From Betaproteobacteria bacterium (GTDB lineage Bacteria > Pseudomonadota > Gammaproteobacteria > Burkholderiales > SG8-41), in assembly GCA_021300125.1 (NCBI GenBank), contig JAJTHX010000421.1:1-9780 (forward strand): a stretch of 9,780 nt of DNA, given 5' to 3'. Under the pieces are notes generated by a model. It was not told the origin of the DNA. It did not search any database and worked only from the letters and a program-made list of their open reading frames with translations. Below are positions 1 through 6,758 of the stretch, piece after piece. The position numbers and the translations under genes are program-made. How positions within the stretch are numbered: the stretch's first letter is position 1; each line of letters starts with the position of its first letter.

Positions 1-34
1 CTTCGACAGGCTCAGCCCGAACGGTTTGGCGAAG
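1..34. repeat. REP-like palindromic repeat (partial at the window edge)
   Basis: TTCG (2-5) pairs with CGAA (18-21), and an inner GGC (9-11) pairs with GCC (15-17) around a 3-base loop. CTTCG at 1-5 can also pair with CGAAG at 30-34. From memory, the core TTCGACAGGCTCAG...CGAACGG closely resembles an intergenic repeat scattered through many proteobacterial genomes. It lies outside any accepted gene, just beyond the terminator at 50-81, which is the usual place for such elements. The left end may be cut by the window. Confidence 0.55.
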
Positions 35-49
35 TGTGCAACCATGAAT

Positions 50-81
50 AAAAAAAGCGCAGCCGGGGCTGCGCTTTTTTT
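50..81. terminator. Bidirectional rho-independent terminator
   Basis: A 7-bp GC-rich stem (GCGCAGC 57-63 with GCTGCGC 68-74) closes a 4-base loop (64-67). It is flanked by seven A (50-56) and seven T (75-81), so it works in both directions. It begins 16 bases after the TAA stop of the DUF2059-like gene (98-100) and should end minus-strand transcription. Its symmetry suggests it may also serve a gene converging from the left, outside the window. It is the only convincing intrinsic terminator seen in the window. Confidence 0.9.
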
Positions 82-97
82 GCGTCTGCAAACCCGC

Positions 98-1228
98 TTA
101 GCGGAAACGCTCCGCGCAGCGATGAACCGCCTGGTTGGTATCGAACTTCAGGCATTCGCGGGCATCGAGCCTGGCACGCGCGGTGAGCATCGGTGCGGGG
201 CCGGCGGCACCCGCCGCCGTAGGGGCCTTCACGGTGGCCGCGCCACCCTTTCGCGCCTTGCCCATCTCAGCGATCTTGATGCCGGCCGGCTCAGCGCTGA
301 CACGCGTTTCCTCGATAATGGCGTTCATCACTTTGGCGACCATCCACTTGGCGTCTTCCGACTCGTACAGCTTGGCGTACTCAGCCAGCTCAGCATCTGG
401 AACTTCGCGATAAACAAAAGCCGAGATCGTCAGCACCATCCCGCGCAATCCCTGCATTAATGCGGCCTTATTTTTTTCGAGGTCGGCATCGAACTTCTTC
501 ATGGCCGCCGCATCTCCGCCGACGATACCGATCATCATTGCACGGGCAGTGCCAATGAACAGCGCCACCAAGAACTCATGAGAACGTGTTGTATCTGCAA
601 AATCACTCAATAGTTTTACGCGCTCAGCAGACAGTGGTTTTTTACTGACCTCCTTTGCAAAGGCTGCGAGCTCCTCGCCATTCATGGGTTTGGACTCGAT
701 TTCGACAATCTTCTTTACCTGCGGCGCGGCAAAGGCTTTGTTGAGACTTTCGATCCGCTTTCGCTCGAAATCCTTGGTCAGGGCTTCACGCACGCGCTGC
801 TGGTAGCGCTCTGCCTTGAAAGATTCGGCCACGATTTTTTCAATTTCAGCCGTCACAGCGGCGTCCGCGGATTTGACGGCCGATTGACGTGCTCCCATTT
901 TCGCCTGCTCAGGAATCTGCGCGAGCTGCCTGCTCAGGCCCGAAACCTCCAGCAACTGGTCAACCAGCTTTTCCGGCGGCACTTCAGCCGGCGGCTTGGG
1001 TTTGGCAGCAACCGGGGGCGGCGGCGGCGGCGGGGGTTCGGCCATGAATGCATCCCAGCCCATCCAGCCAATGATCGCCACGGTCACGGCAGCAACCGCG
1101 CCCATCGCGATTTTTTTCCTGCGTCCGCCGTCATCCGCGGCAACGACCGGGGCTGGCGCCGGTTCTTGAGTCTTTTTACGGCCGCCGAATTTCGGCGGCT
1201 TCAGCTTGCTCAGATCAAATTTGGCCAT
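98..1228 (-). CDS. Membrane-anchored DUF2059-like protein with polyproline linker
   Basis: Function unknown. The 376-residue product starts with a basic, proline-containing cytoplasmic stretch (residues 1-40, rich in Lys/Arg). One hydrophobic segment follows at about 40-57, probably a single membrane anchor with the rest outside the cytoplasm. Then come eight consecutive prolines (65-72) and a Pro/Lys linker to about 85. The body (about 86-310) is helical and charged. It begins LVDQLLEVSGLSRQLAQIP, which resembles the N-terminal part of DUF2059 proteins, though I am unsure of the family. A Gly/Ala/Pro linker (about 325-350) leads to a C-terminal tail with two cysteines, C359 and C371, spaced 12 apart, as if forming a disulfide. 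The ATG at 1228 is supported by GGGGAGA at 1235-1241, six bases upstream. The stop is TAA, followed by the terminator at 50-81. The gene lies 101 bases after the amidohydrolase and is probably not part of that catabolic set. Confidence 0.85.
   Translation of the reverse strand: MAKFDLSKLKPPKFGGRKKTQEPAPAPVVAADDGGRRKKIAMGAVAAVTVAIIGWMGWDAFMAEPPPPPPPPVAAKPKPPAEVPPEKLVDQLLEVSGLSRQLAQIPEQAKMGARQSAVKSADAAVTAEIEKIVAESFKAERYQQRVREALTKDFERKRIESLNKAFAAPQVKKIVEIESKPMNGEELAAFAKEVSKKPLSAERVKLLSDFADTTRSHEFLVALFIGTARAMMIGIVGGDAAAMKKFDADLEKNKAALMQGLRGMVLTISAFVYREVPDAELAEYAKLYESEDAKWMVAKVMNAIIEETRVSAEPAGIKIAEMGKARKGGAATVKAPTAAGAAGPAPMLTARARLDARECLKFDTNQAVHRCAERFR
454..463. repeat. 10-bp palindrome GCATTAATGC, copy inside the DUF2059-like gene
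   Basis: Identical to the intergenic palindrome at 1294-1303. Here it encodes part of the protein around residues 256-259 (ALMQ), so it may simply be codon choice. Confidence 0.25.
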
Positions 1229-1329
1229 TTGTTGTCTCCCCAGCCGACCATGGACTGATCGCCAGCATACGCCAGAACCGCTTTTGAATCAGTGCATTAA
1301 TGCCCGTTTCCGCAACGCCCCCCCAGGCC
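1229..1329. other. 101-base intergenic gap, possible promoter region
   Basis: This is the longest gap between genes in the window. It contains a ribosome binding site for the downstream gene (1235-1241), a 10-bp perfect palindrome (1294-1303) and a run of seven C (1318-1324). I see no hairpin followed by a T-run in the minus direction, so the upstream operon has no visible terminator here. No good -35/-10 pair could be assigned; TATGCT on the minus strand (about 1265-1270) is a possible -10 but lacks a convincing -35. Confidence 0.35.
1294..1303. repeat. 10-bp palindrome GCATTAATGC, intergenic copy
   Basis: This is a perfect palindrome in the gap upstream of the DUF2059-like gene. The same 10 bases occur at 454-463 inside that gene. 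It could be an operator half or full site, but with only two copies, one of them coding, chance cannot be excluded. Confidence 0.3.
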
Positions 1330-2325
1330 TTACAGGGTCTCGCCCAGCAGCGTTTTCGCGGTGCGCTCGCAGACCCAGGCCTTCTCTTCCGCGGTCAGCC
1401 CGGGGATGCCGTCCACCGCCGCCGGCACGTCCAGCGGCGCCATGTCGAAGGGGTGGTCGGTGCCGATGACCACGCGGTCGGCGCCGACCTGGTCGATCAG
1501 GTACTTGGCGGCCTTCGGATCATGGGTGAGGCAGTCGAAATAGAAGCGCTTGAACAGCTCGCGCGGCGGCGTGGGATTGTTGACCTTGGGTTCCTGCCGC
1601 ACCTGGTGGCCATGGCGGAAACGGCCGATCTGGTACGGAATTAAACCGCCGCCATGCGGCAGCACCACGCGCAGCTTGGGCATCTCGTCCATCGCACCGC
1701 TGAACATCAGATGCGCGACCATCAGCGTGGTGTCGAGCGGGAAACCGACAAAGTTCGACAGGTAGTAGTCCTCCATGCCGCCCTTGGCCAGGCACTGGTA
1801 GGGATGGGCAAAGATGAAGCAGCCCAGCTGCTCGATGGTCTTGAGCACCTTGCGGAATTTCGGCGCCGCCAGCGGCGTACCCTCGATCGAGGTCGCCAGC
1901 TCCACCGCCTTGAAACCGTATGCCTTGACCACGCGCTCGAGCTCGGTGATCGCCGCGTCCGGGTCCTGCATCGGCAGGTGCGCCATGCCGCGCAGGCGCG
2001 AGGGATGCTTGGCGACCATCTGCGCGATGCCGTCATTGGCCAGCTGCGCCGCGTAGAGGCCCGCTTCCGCCGGCAGCCAGTAGAAATAGATCGGCGGACC
2101 GACCGAAATCGCCGACACGTCGAGCTTGTTGCGGCTCATCCACTCGACCTTGGCATCAGCATCGTAGAAGTCGGGGCTCAACACCGCCGGACGGCCATGC
2201 ACGTCGAAATACTTCTTGCCGTCCTTCTCCCAGATGCTGGTGTGGAAGCGCTGGGGGTCCTTCTCCATCGCCGCGATGATGGTCGGCGGGATGACGTGGC
2301 TGTGCAGGTCGTAACGCTTGCTCAT
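1330..2325 (-). CDS. ACMSD-like amidohydrolase (amidohydrolase 2 family)
   Basis: A 331-residue cytoplasmic metalloenzyme with a TIM-barrel fold, of the family that holds 2-amino-3-carboxymuconate-6-semialdehyde decarboxylase (ACMSD), gamma-resorcylate and 5-carboxyvanillate decarboxylases and 4-oxalomesaconate hydratase. Visible metal ligands are H8 and H10 (LHSH), H174 (FAHP), H224 (PHGGG) and D290 (GTDHPF). Their spacing is nearly the same as I recall for the zinc site of Pseudomonas ACMSD (H9, H11, H177, H228, D294). R45 (HGRP) and R235/R237 sit where ACMSD arginines hold the substrate carboxylate. Length fits the family (about 330-340). The ATG at 2325 has AGAGGA at 2331-2336, five bases upstream. 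It follows the MmgE/PrpD gene after 36 bases and is the last gene of the tightly spaced run. The likely reaction is decarboxylation or hydration of an unsaturated or aromatic carboxylic acid; the exact substrate is not readable. Family sure, reaction unsure. Confidence 0.93.
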   Translation of the reverse strand: MSKRYDLHSHVIPPTIIAAMEKDPQRFHTSIWEKDGKKYFDVHGRPAVLSPDFYDADAKVEWMSRNKLDVSAISVGPPIYFYWLPAEAGLYAAQLANDGIAQMVAKHPSRLRGMAHLPMQDPDAAITELERVVKAYGFKAVELATSIEGTPLAAPKFRKVLKTIEQLGCFIFAHPYQCLAKGGMEDYYLSNFVGFPLDTTLMVAHLMFSGAMDEMPKLRVVLPHGGGLIPYQIGRFRHGHQVRQEPKVNNPTPPRELFKRFYFDCLTHDPKAAKYLIDQVGADRVVIGTDHPFDMAPLDVPAAVDGIPGLTAEEKAWVCERTAKTLLGETL

Positions 2326-2361
2326 GCTGGTCCTCTGGGTGGGTGATTTTTTTTACAGCGG

Positions 2362-3774
2362 CTATTTTAAGGCGAGATTACCAAGGCGGGATTCAAGCGA
2401 GAGCAGCGGCCGCAGCGCGCGTGCATCGCGCAGGCGCTCGATGTGCCACACGGCGTCGATCAGTTTTTCACTGCGCCGCGCACCGAGCAGCGGCAGCAGC
2501 AGGTCGCGCGCCTTGGCGGCCACCTCCTCCCGCGGCATCGGATTGGCCGCGGTGCCGCGCACCGCCTTCGTGTGATGGCGCAGCCGGCGGCCGTCGCGGG
2601 TGGTGATTTCGACGATGGCCTGCGTGGTCTTCGCCCGGCCCAGCGCGGCGCTGCCCTTGAGCTCGATCTTCTCCCTCAACTTCAGCACCTTCGGGTCGCG
2701 CACGCGGCGGTCGTCATGCGCCGAGGCAAAGCTGATGTCGCCGTCAAGCAGCATCACCGCCACCAGGTGCTGGATGTTGATGCTGGCCATGGTGCGCTGG
2801 TTGACGGTGCGCGCCCCCTGCTCGTCGATGGTGATGGCGACGCGACCAACGTCGGCTGCACCGATGCGGTGTTTCTCCAGGATGTTCATCACCGAATCGA
2901 GCGGCGCCTGGATCGGGTAACCGACCGCCCAGCGCTTGATCGAGGTGTTCATGATCTCGTAGCGGCGGCCGAGGTCGGCGACCAGTTTCTCCGGGCTGGC
3001 GGTCAGGCCGTGGGCGTGGAAAAAGCTGCGGTCTCCGTCGAACACGTCCTCGACGCCGGTGAACTTCATCGAGGCCATCACTGCGGCGGTCACGCCGTTT
3101 CGGGCCGGCATGCCGCCGAAATCGAAGGCCTTTTCGATGTGCTCGATGTCGCGCGCCCAGCACGACAGTCCCGAGGCCTGCTGCGCGGTGTATGACAGCA
3201 GGTAGCGCGTCTGGTCGTAGTCCAGTTTCAGGATCGCCGCGGCGGCAGCAGCGGCACCGAACATGTGGCCAAAGCTGTGGGTGGAATGGCCGCGCTCGCG
3301 GAACCGCTCGATGCCCAGCGCGATCGACATCCGCGCGCAGACGTCATAGCCCAGCACCGTGGCGCGCAGCAGTGCCGTGCCGTTCGCACGCTCGCGTTCG
3401 GCCATGGCCAGCGCGGCAGGCACCACGCCGCAGCCCGGATGCACCAGCGCCAGATAGTAGGTGTCGTCGGTTTCGTCGGCATGGGCGTGCATGCCGTTGG
3501 CCAGCGCGGTGTTGATCGCCGTGGTAACGATGTTCGAACCGATCACCTGCGCCTCGGGCGTGCCGCCCTGCGTGGCGATGAATTCGATGGCGCGTTTTCC
3601 GGGCAGCAGCTGCGAGCCCGACAGCATCGCCGCCAGCGTGTCGAGCAGATGGTGTTTGGCGCGCTCGGTGACTTTGGCCGGCAGTGCGCGGCGGGGCGCG
3701 GTGGCGATGTAAGTGGCCAGCCGGTGCATCAGCGGGGAGATCTTCGGTCGACCGGTTCGGGTGCGTACGGACAT
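2362..3774 (-). CDS. MmgE/PrpD family protein
   Basis: A 470-residue member of the MmgE/PrpD family, which includes 2-methylcitrate dehydratase (PrpD), cis-aconitate decarboxylase and iminodisuccinate epimerase. Family landmarks in order: LANGMHAHADETDDT (about 91-105), VHPGCGVVPAALA (111-123), SFGHMFGAAAAAA (167-179), a central AFDFGGMPARNGV segment (216-228), and the C-terminal small domain (about 280-410). These proteins are cytoplasmic and there is no signal peptide. The open frame runs upstream to 3840, but those 22 residues do not look like the family and would overlap Bug receptor 1. The ATG at 3774 gives a family-like N-terminus (MSVRTRTGRPKISPL) and a 23-base gap after the Bug stop. 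The Shine-Dalgarno there is weak (GGA about 10 bases upstream), so translation may depend on coupling. The stop is TAG at 2362-2364. Dehydratase, isomerase or decarboxylase activity on a tricarboxylic or unsaturated acid is family inference; the substrate is unknown. Confidence 0.92.
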   Translation of the reverse strand: MSVRTRTGRPKISPLMHRLATYIATAPRRALPAKVTERAKHHLLDTLAAMLSGSQLLPGKRAIEFIATQGGTPEAQVIGSNIVTTAINTALANGMHAHADETDDTYYLALVHPGCGVVPAALAMAERERANGTALLRATVLGYDVCARMSIALGIERFRERGHSTHSFGHMFGAAAAAAAILKLDYDQTRYLLSYTAQQASGLSCWARDIEHIEKAFDFGGMPARNGVTAAVMASMKFTGVEDVFDGDRSFFHAHGLTASPEKLVADLGRRYEIMNTSIKRWAVGYPIQAPLDSVMNILEKHRIGAADVGRVAITIDEQGARTVNQRTMASINIQHLVAVMLLDGDISFASAHDDRRVRDPKVLKLREKIELKGSAALGRAKTTQAIVEITTRDGRRLRHHTKAVRGTAANPMPREEVAAKARDLLLPLLGARRSEKLIDAVWHIERLRDARALRPLLSLESRLGNLALK

Positions 3775-3797
3775 TGCGGTGTGTTCCAGCGGGTTGT

Positions 3798-4760
3798 TTA
3801 TTCGGGTTTGATGCCGGCAGCCTGAATCACCTTCGCCCACTTCGCGGTTTCGCTGCGCAGGTAGGCGGCGAATTCCTCGGGGCTGCTGCCCACCGGCTCG
3901 GCGCCATCATTCAACAGACGCTGCCGCACCTCCGGATGCTGCAGGGCCTTGACCGTGGCGCCATGCAGCCGGGTGATGATGTCGCGCGGGGTGCCGGCCG
4001 GCGCAAGCAGGCCGTACCACTGCACCGACTCGTAGCCGGGCACGCCAGCTTCGGCGATGGTCGGAATGTCCTCGGCACCGGGCGCACGTTTGGCTCCGGT
4101 GACGCCCAGCGCGCGCAGCCGGCCACTCTTGATGTGCGGCTGCGCCGACAGCATGTTGGGCATCATCGCGGGCACGTGGCCGGCGATGAGGTCGGTGACG
4201 CCAGGGCCGGAGCCTTTGTACGGCACGTGCAGCATCTTCAGTCCCGTCATCACCAGGAACAGCTCCATCGACAGGTGCGGGCTGGTGCCTACACCGGCGG
4301 AAGCGAAGTTGACCTGGCCGGGACGCGGCTTTACCAGCGCGACGAACTCCTTGACGCTTTTTGCCGGCAGCGAGGGATGCACCACCAGCACGTTCGACAG
4401 CGACACCGCCTGCGAAATCGGCGCGAAATCCTTCAGCGCGTCGTACGGCACCTTTTTGTACATCGCCGGATTGATCGCCAGGGTGCTGATGCCCATCAGC
4501 AGCGTGTAGCCGTCGGGCGCGGCGCGCGCCACCGCTTCGCCGCCGATCATGGTGCCGGCGCCGGCGCGGTTCTCGACCACGAACTGCTGGCCCAGCAGCT
4601 GCGACAGTTGCGGCGCGAGGATGCGCGCGGAAATGTCGGTACCACCGCCCGGCGCCGAGGGGACGATCACGCGCACGCTGCGTGCGGGGTAATTCGACTG
4701 CGCCGCGGCAAGGGCTGGCCACAGCGCGAGGGAGATCAATAACCAATTGATTTTATTCAT
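3798..4760 (-). CDS. Bug/TctC family periplasmic solute receptor 1
   Basis: A 320-residue extracytoplasmic receptor of the tripartite tricarboxylate transporter (TTT) type. The signal peptide is residues 1-20 (MNKINWLLISLALWPALAAA), with cleavage likely before Q21. Family landmarks: VRVIVPSAPGGGTD (29-42, ligand loop), VVENRAGAG (61-69), PDGYTLLMG (82-90), VVHPSLPAKSVKEF (126-139), NFASAGVGTSPHL (151-163), HVPYKGSGP (178-186), PHIKSGRLRALGV (208-220), and the common ending AAGIKPE. In this family the two lobes close on a carboxylated ligand. The ligand loop carries PSAP where Bug3 has PFPP. The ATG at 4760 lacks a clear Shine-Dalgarno. The gene starts 23 bases after the SMP-30 stop and ends 23 bases before the MmgE/PrpD start, consistent with one transcript. 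No TctA/TctB partner is in the window. Confidence 0.95.
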   Translation of the reverse strand: MNKINWLLISLALWPALAAAQSNYPARSVRVIVPSAPGGGTDISARILAPQLSQLLGQQFVVENRAGAGTMIGGEAVARAAPDGYTLLMGISTLAINPAMYKKVPYDALKDFAPISQAVSLSNVLVVHPSLPAKSVKEFVALVKPRPGQVNFASAGVGTSPHLSMELFLVMTGLKMLHVPYKGSGPGVTDLIAGHVPAMMPNMLSAQPHIKSGRLRALGVTGAKRAPGAEDIPTIAEAGVPGYESVQWYGLLAPAGTPRDIITRLHGATVKALQHPEVRQRLLNDGAEPVGSSPEEFAAYLRSETAKWAKVIQAAGIKPE

Positions 4761-4783
4761 TATTTTTCAGGTGTGCATGCGGG

Positions 4784-5704
4784 TCATAAATGCGAGAAGA
4801 GGATTTTTCCGGCCACCGGCATGTTCGCGGCGAGGATCTCGCCGCGATAGGAATCGCAGATGTACAGCGTTTTGCAGTCCACGCCTCCGTAGGCCATGTT
4901 GGTCATGCGCGCACCCCTGGCCTTGCTCTGCACGCGCGCCAGCGGTTCGCCCATCGGGCCGAACAGCCAGATGATGCCGGGGCGCGCATGTGCTGCGGAC
5001 AGGTTGCCGGCCTCGTCCATCGCCAGCCCGTCGGGGCCGTGGATGCCGGGCAGCACCGCGAACACGCCCGCCTTGTTCACCGATCCGCCCTTCAGCGGGC
5101 AATGCCACATGCAGTTGGCGCGCGTCATCGCGACAAACAGCACCTTGTCCTGCGGGTCGAGCACGATGCCGTTGGGGCTCGGACCGTTGCTGATCAGGCA
5201 ATCGAGGCGGCCGTCCGCGCTGTAGCGGTAGACGCGGCCTGTCGGATCATGGATGCCGGTCTGTCCCTGATCGGTGAAATAGAGGTCGCCGTTGCTGGCG
5301 AAGGTCAGGTCATTGACGCCCTTGAAGCTCTCGGACTGGTTGTGCGTGAGCAGGTCTTCGACGCGGCCGGTCTTCGGGTCGCAGCGCAGGATGCCGCGGC
5401 GGTAATCGGCAATGTAGATCGAGCCGTCCCGGTGAATGGCCAGCCCGTTGGGCCAGCCGTCGTATTCGGCGGCGACATCGAATTCCCCCTGGGGCGACAT
5501 CCGCAGGATGCGGCCATAGGGAATGTCGACCATGTAGAGGTTGCCTTCGCGATCGAAAGCCGGACCTTCAAGGAAACAGTCCAGCTTCGAGCCGGGATGA
5601 TTGGCATCGATCCAGCTCGACGGTGCGCCACCCTTGCGCAGGCGCGCAGGCACGGATGCAAACACTTCGGCTTCGATCAGCGGTGGCGGTTCAAAAAACG
5701 ACAT
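4784..5704 (-). CDS. SMP-30/gluconolactonase/LRE family enzyme
   Basis: A 306-residue six-bladed beta-propeller enzyme of the SMP-30 / gluconolactonase / Drp35 group. These are metal-dependent, cytoplasmic lactonases that open sugar or other lactones. The expected metal ligands are visible: E46 in LEGPAF, N178 in SPNG and D225 in GPDG, plus N131/D132 in GVNDL near the site. Repeated blade strands occur (NLYMVD, SIYIADY, DLYFTDQ, TLYICDS). There is no signal peptide. The open frame begins with GTG at 5713, but AAGGGAG (5713-5719) overlaps that codon and sits 8 bases from the ATG at 5704, so the ATG is chosen. The stop is TGA. The gene lies between Bug receptor 2 (45-base gap) and Bug receptor 1 (23-base gap), suggesting it acts on an imported acid or its lactone intermediate. 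The substrate is unknown; gluconolactone is only the family name. Confidence 0.92.
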   Translation of the reverse strand: MSFFEPPPLIEAEVFASVPARLRKGGAPSSWIDANHPGSKLDCFLEGPAFDREGNLYMVDIPYGRILRMSPQGEFDVAAEYDGWPNGLAIHRDGSIYIADYRRGILRCDPKTGRVEDLLTHNQSESFKGVNDLTFASNGDLYFTDQGQTGIHDPTGRVYRYSADGRLDCLISNGPSPNGIVLDPQDKVLFVAMTRANCMWHCPLKGGSVNKAGVFAVLPGIHGPDGLAMDEAGNLSAAHARPGIIWLFGPMGEPLARVQSKARGARMTNMAYGGVDCKTLYICDSYRGEILAANMPVAGKILFSHL

Positions 5705-5712
5705 CCAGGACA

Positions 5713-5719
5713 CTCCCTT
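5713..5719 (-). promoter_or_regulatory. Ribosome binding site deciding the SMP-30 start
   Basis: AAGGGAG on the minus strand lies 8 bases before the ATG at 5704. It leaves no room for initiation at the in-frame GTG at 5713, with which it overlaps. Confidence 0.75.
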
Positions 5720-5749
5720 GATGAGACAGCCGCCTTATTTCGGCAATAG

Positions 5750-6718
5750 TCATTCCGGCGTGATGTTTGCGGACTTGATGATGGCCGCGTAGAGCGGAAT
5801 TTCGTCGCGTACGATTTTCGCCAGGCCTTCCGGTCCGCCGACCACCACGTCGGCGCCGCGCCTGGCGAAGCGTTCCCGGAAATCGGCGCTCTGCACCGCC
5901 GCCGCGAAATCGCGGTGCAGCTTCGCCACCACATCCGGCGGCGTGCCGGCGCGGGCAAAGATGCCCATCCAGCCGTCGAGGTCGAAAGCCGGCAATGTCG
6001 CCGCAACCCCGGGCACATCGGGCAGCACCGAGGCAGCGCGTGCCGCCGAAATCGCGATCGCGCGCACGCGTTTGTTCTCGACATGCGGCAGCACGCCGAC
6101 GATGTTGGCAAACTGCAGGTCGATGCGCCCGCTCAGCGTGTCGATGAAGGCGGGCGCCGCGCCCTTGTACGGCACATGGTTCATTCTCACCTTCGCCAGC
6201 GCCTGCAGATGCTCCATGCCGAGGTGCTGCAGGTTGCCGATGCCGGCCGAGGCATAGTTCAGCTTGCCGGGATGTGCACGGGCCAGCGCGATCAGGTCCT
6301 TCACCGATTTCACCGGCAGCGAGGGATGCACCACCAGCACCATCGGGCCGCTGATGATCTGCGTCACCGGCGCAAAATCCTTCTGCGGGTCGTAAGGCAG
6401 GTCGCGGCGCAGCGACACATTGATGGTCATCGGCCCGGAATTGGCGAGTACCAGCGTGTAGCCGTCGGGCGGCGACTTGGCGACCACGTCCGCACCGATG
6501 CTGCCGCCGGCGCCGCTGCGGTTGTCGACGATCAACTGCTGACCCCACATCGGCGTCAGTTTCTGCCCGACCGCGCGCGCCACTTCGTCGAGCGGCCCGC
6601 CCGGCGGATAGGGCACGATCAGGCGCACCGGTTTTACAGGAAAAGTCTGGGCATGAACCGGCAGCAGAAAGCCGAACGCAGCCAGAACCGCAGCAGCCAT
6701 GTGCTTGCTCTTCACCAT
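5750..6718 (-). CDS. Bug/TctC family periplasmic solute receptor 2
   Basis: A 322-residue TTT-type periplasmic receptor. The signal peptide is residues 1-23 (MVKSKHMAAAVLAAFGFLLP, then VHA), with cleavage before Q24. Landmarks: VRLIVPYPPGGPLDEVAR (31-48), LIVDNRSGAGG (62-72), PDGYTLVLAN (84-93), VVHPSLPVKSVKDL (129-142), NYASAGIGNLQHL (154-166), HVPYKGAAP (181-189), and the ending SANITPE. The ligand loop reads PGGPLD, where the other three receptors have GTD, which points to a different ligand. The open frame extends to 6838, but that would overlap the hydrolase gene and hide the signal peptide. AGGAGG at 6724-6729, five bases before the ATG at 6718, fixes the start. Gaps are 40 bases after the hydrolase stop and 45 bases before the SMP-30 start. 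The ligand is probably a carboxylate, identity unknown. Confidence 0.95.
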   Translation of the reverse strand: MVKSKHMAAAVLAAFGFLLPVHAQTFPVKPVRLIVPYPPGGPLDEVARAVGQKLTPMWGQQLIVDNRSGAGGSIGADVVAKSPPDGYTLVLANSGPMTINVSLRRDLPYDPQKDFAPVTQIISGPMVLVVHPSLPVKSVKDLIALARAHPGKLNYASAGIGNLQHLGMEHLQALAKVRMNHVPYKGAAPAFIDTLSGRIDLQFANIVGVLPHVENKRVRAIAISAARAASVLPDVPGVAATLPAFDLDGWMGIFARAGTPPDVVAKLHRDFAAAVQSADFRERFARRGADVVVGGPEGLAKIVRDEIPLYAAIIKSANITPE

Positions 6719-6723
6719 CTTGA

Positions 6724-6731
6724 CCTCCTCC
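6724..6731 (-). promoter_or_regulatory. Strong ribosome binding site deciding the Bug2 start
   Basis: GGAGGAGG on the minus strand, with the consensus AGGAGG at 6724-6729, lies 5 bases before the ATG at 6718. It is the best Shine-Dalgarno seen in the window and rules out the longer open frame starting at 6838. Confidence 0.85.
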
Positions 6732-6758
6732 GGTCGAAACGGGCATACCGCGCCCGGT

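Noticed and set aside
1020..1035. GGC/GGG-rich run considered as a simple repeat or G-quadruplex
   Set aside because: It is simply the codons of the eight consecutive prolines in the DUF2059-like protein.
2347..2369. A8 tract and TAAAAT on the minus strand before the amidohydrolase, considered as a promoter
   Set aside because: No -35 element at suitable spacing; the nearest TTGAAT is about 21 bases away. The gap is only 36 bases within an apparent operon.
1654..3195. Long plus-strand frames (1654-2346 and 2443-3195) opposite the amidohydrolase and MmgE/PrpD
   Set aside because: Both lie wholly or almost wholly over well-supported minus-strand genes, and their products are compositionally biased with no domain.
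3775..3840. 22-residue N-terminal extension of MmgE/PrpD
   Set aside because: It overlaps the end of Bug1, has no family resemblance and no Shine-Dalgarno; the ATG at 3774 gives a normal N-terminus.
3684..4742. 352-codon open frame on the plus strand opposite Bug1
   Set aside because: It is antisense to a clear Bug gene. The protein is rich in Arg, His, Gly and Ala with no family motif or Shine-Dalgarno; it comes from GC-rich codon bias.
4790..5749. 319-codon open frame on the plus strand opposite SMP-30
   Set aside because: It spans the real gene in antisense with no recognisable motif. The metal-site residues and Shine-Dalgarno support the minus strand.
5691..6746. 351-codon minus-strand frame overlapping Bug2 in another frame
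   Set aside because: It covers the same DNA as Bug2 with an Arg/Gly/Ala-rich product; only the Bug2 frame gives conserved motifs.
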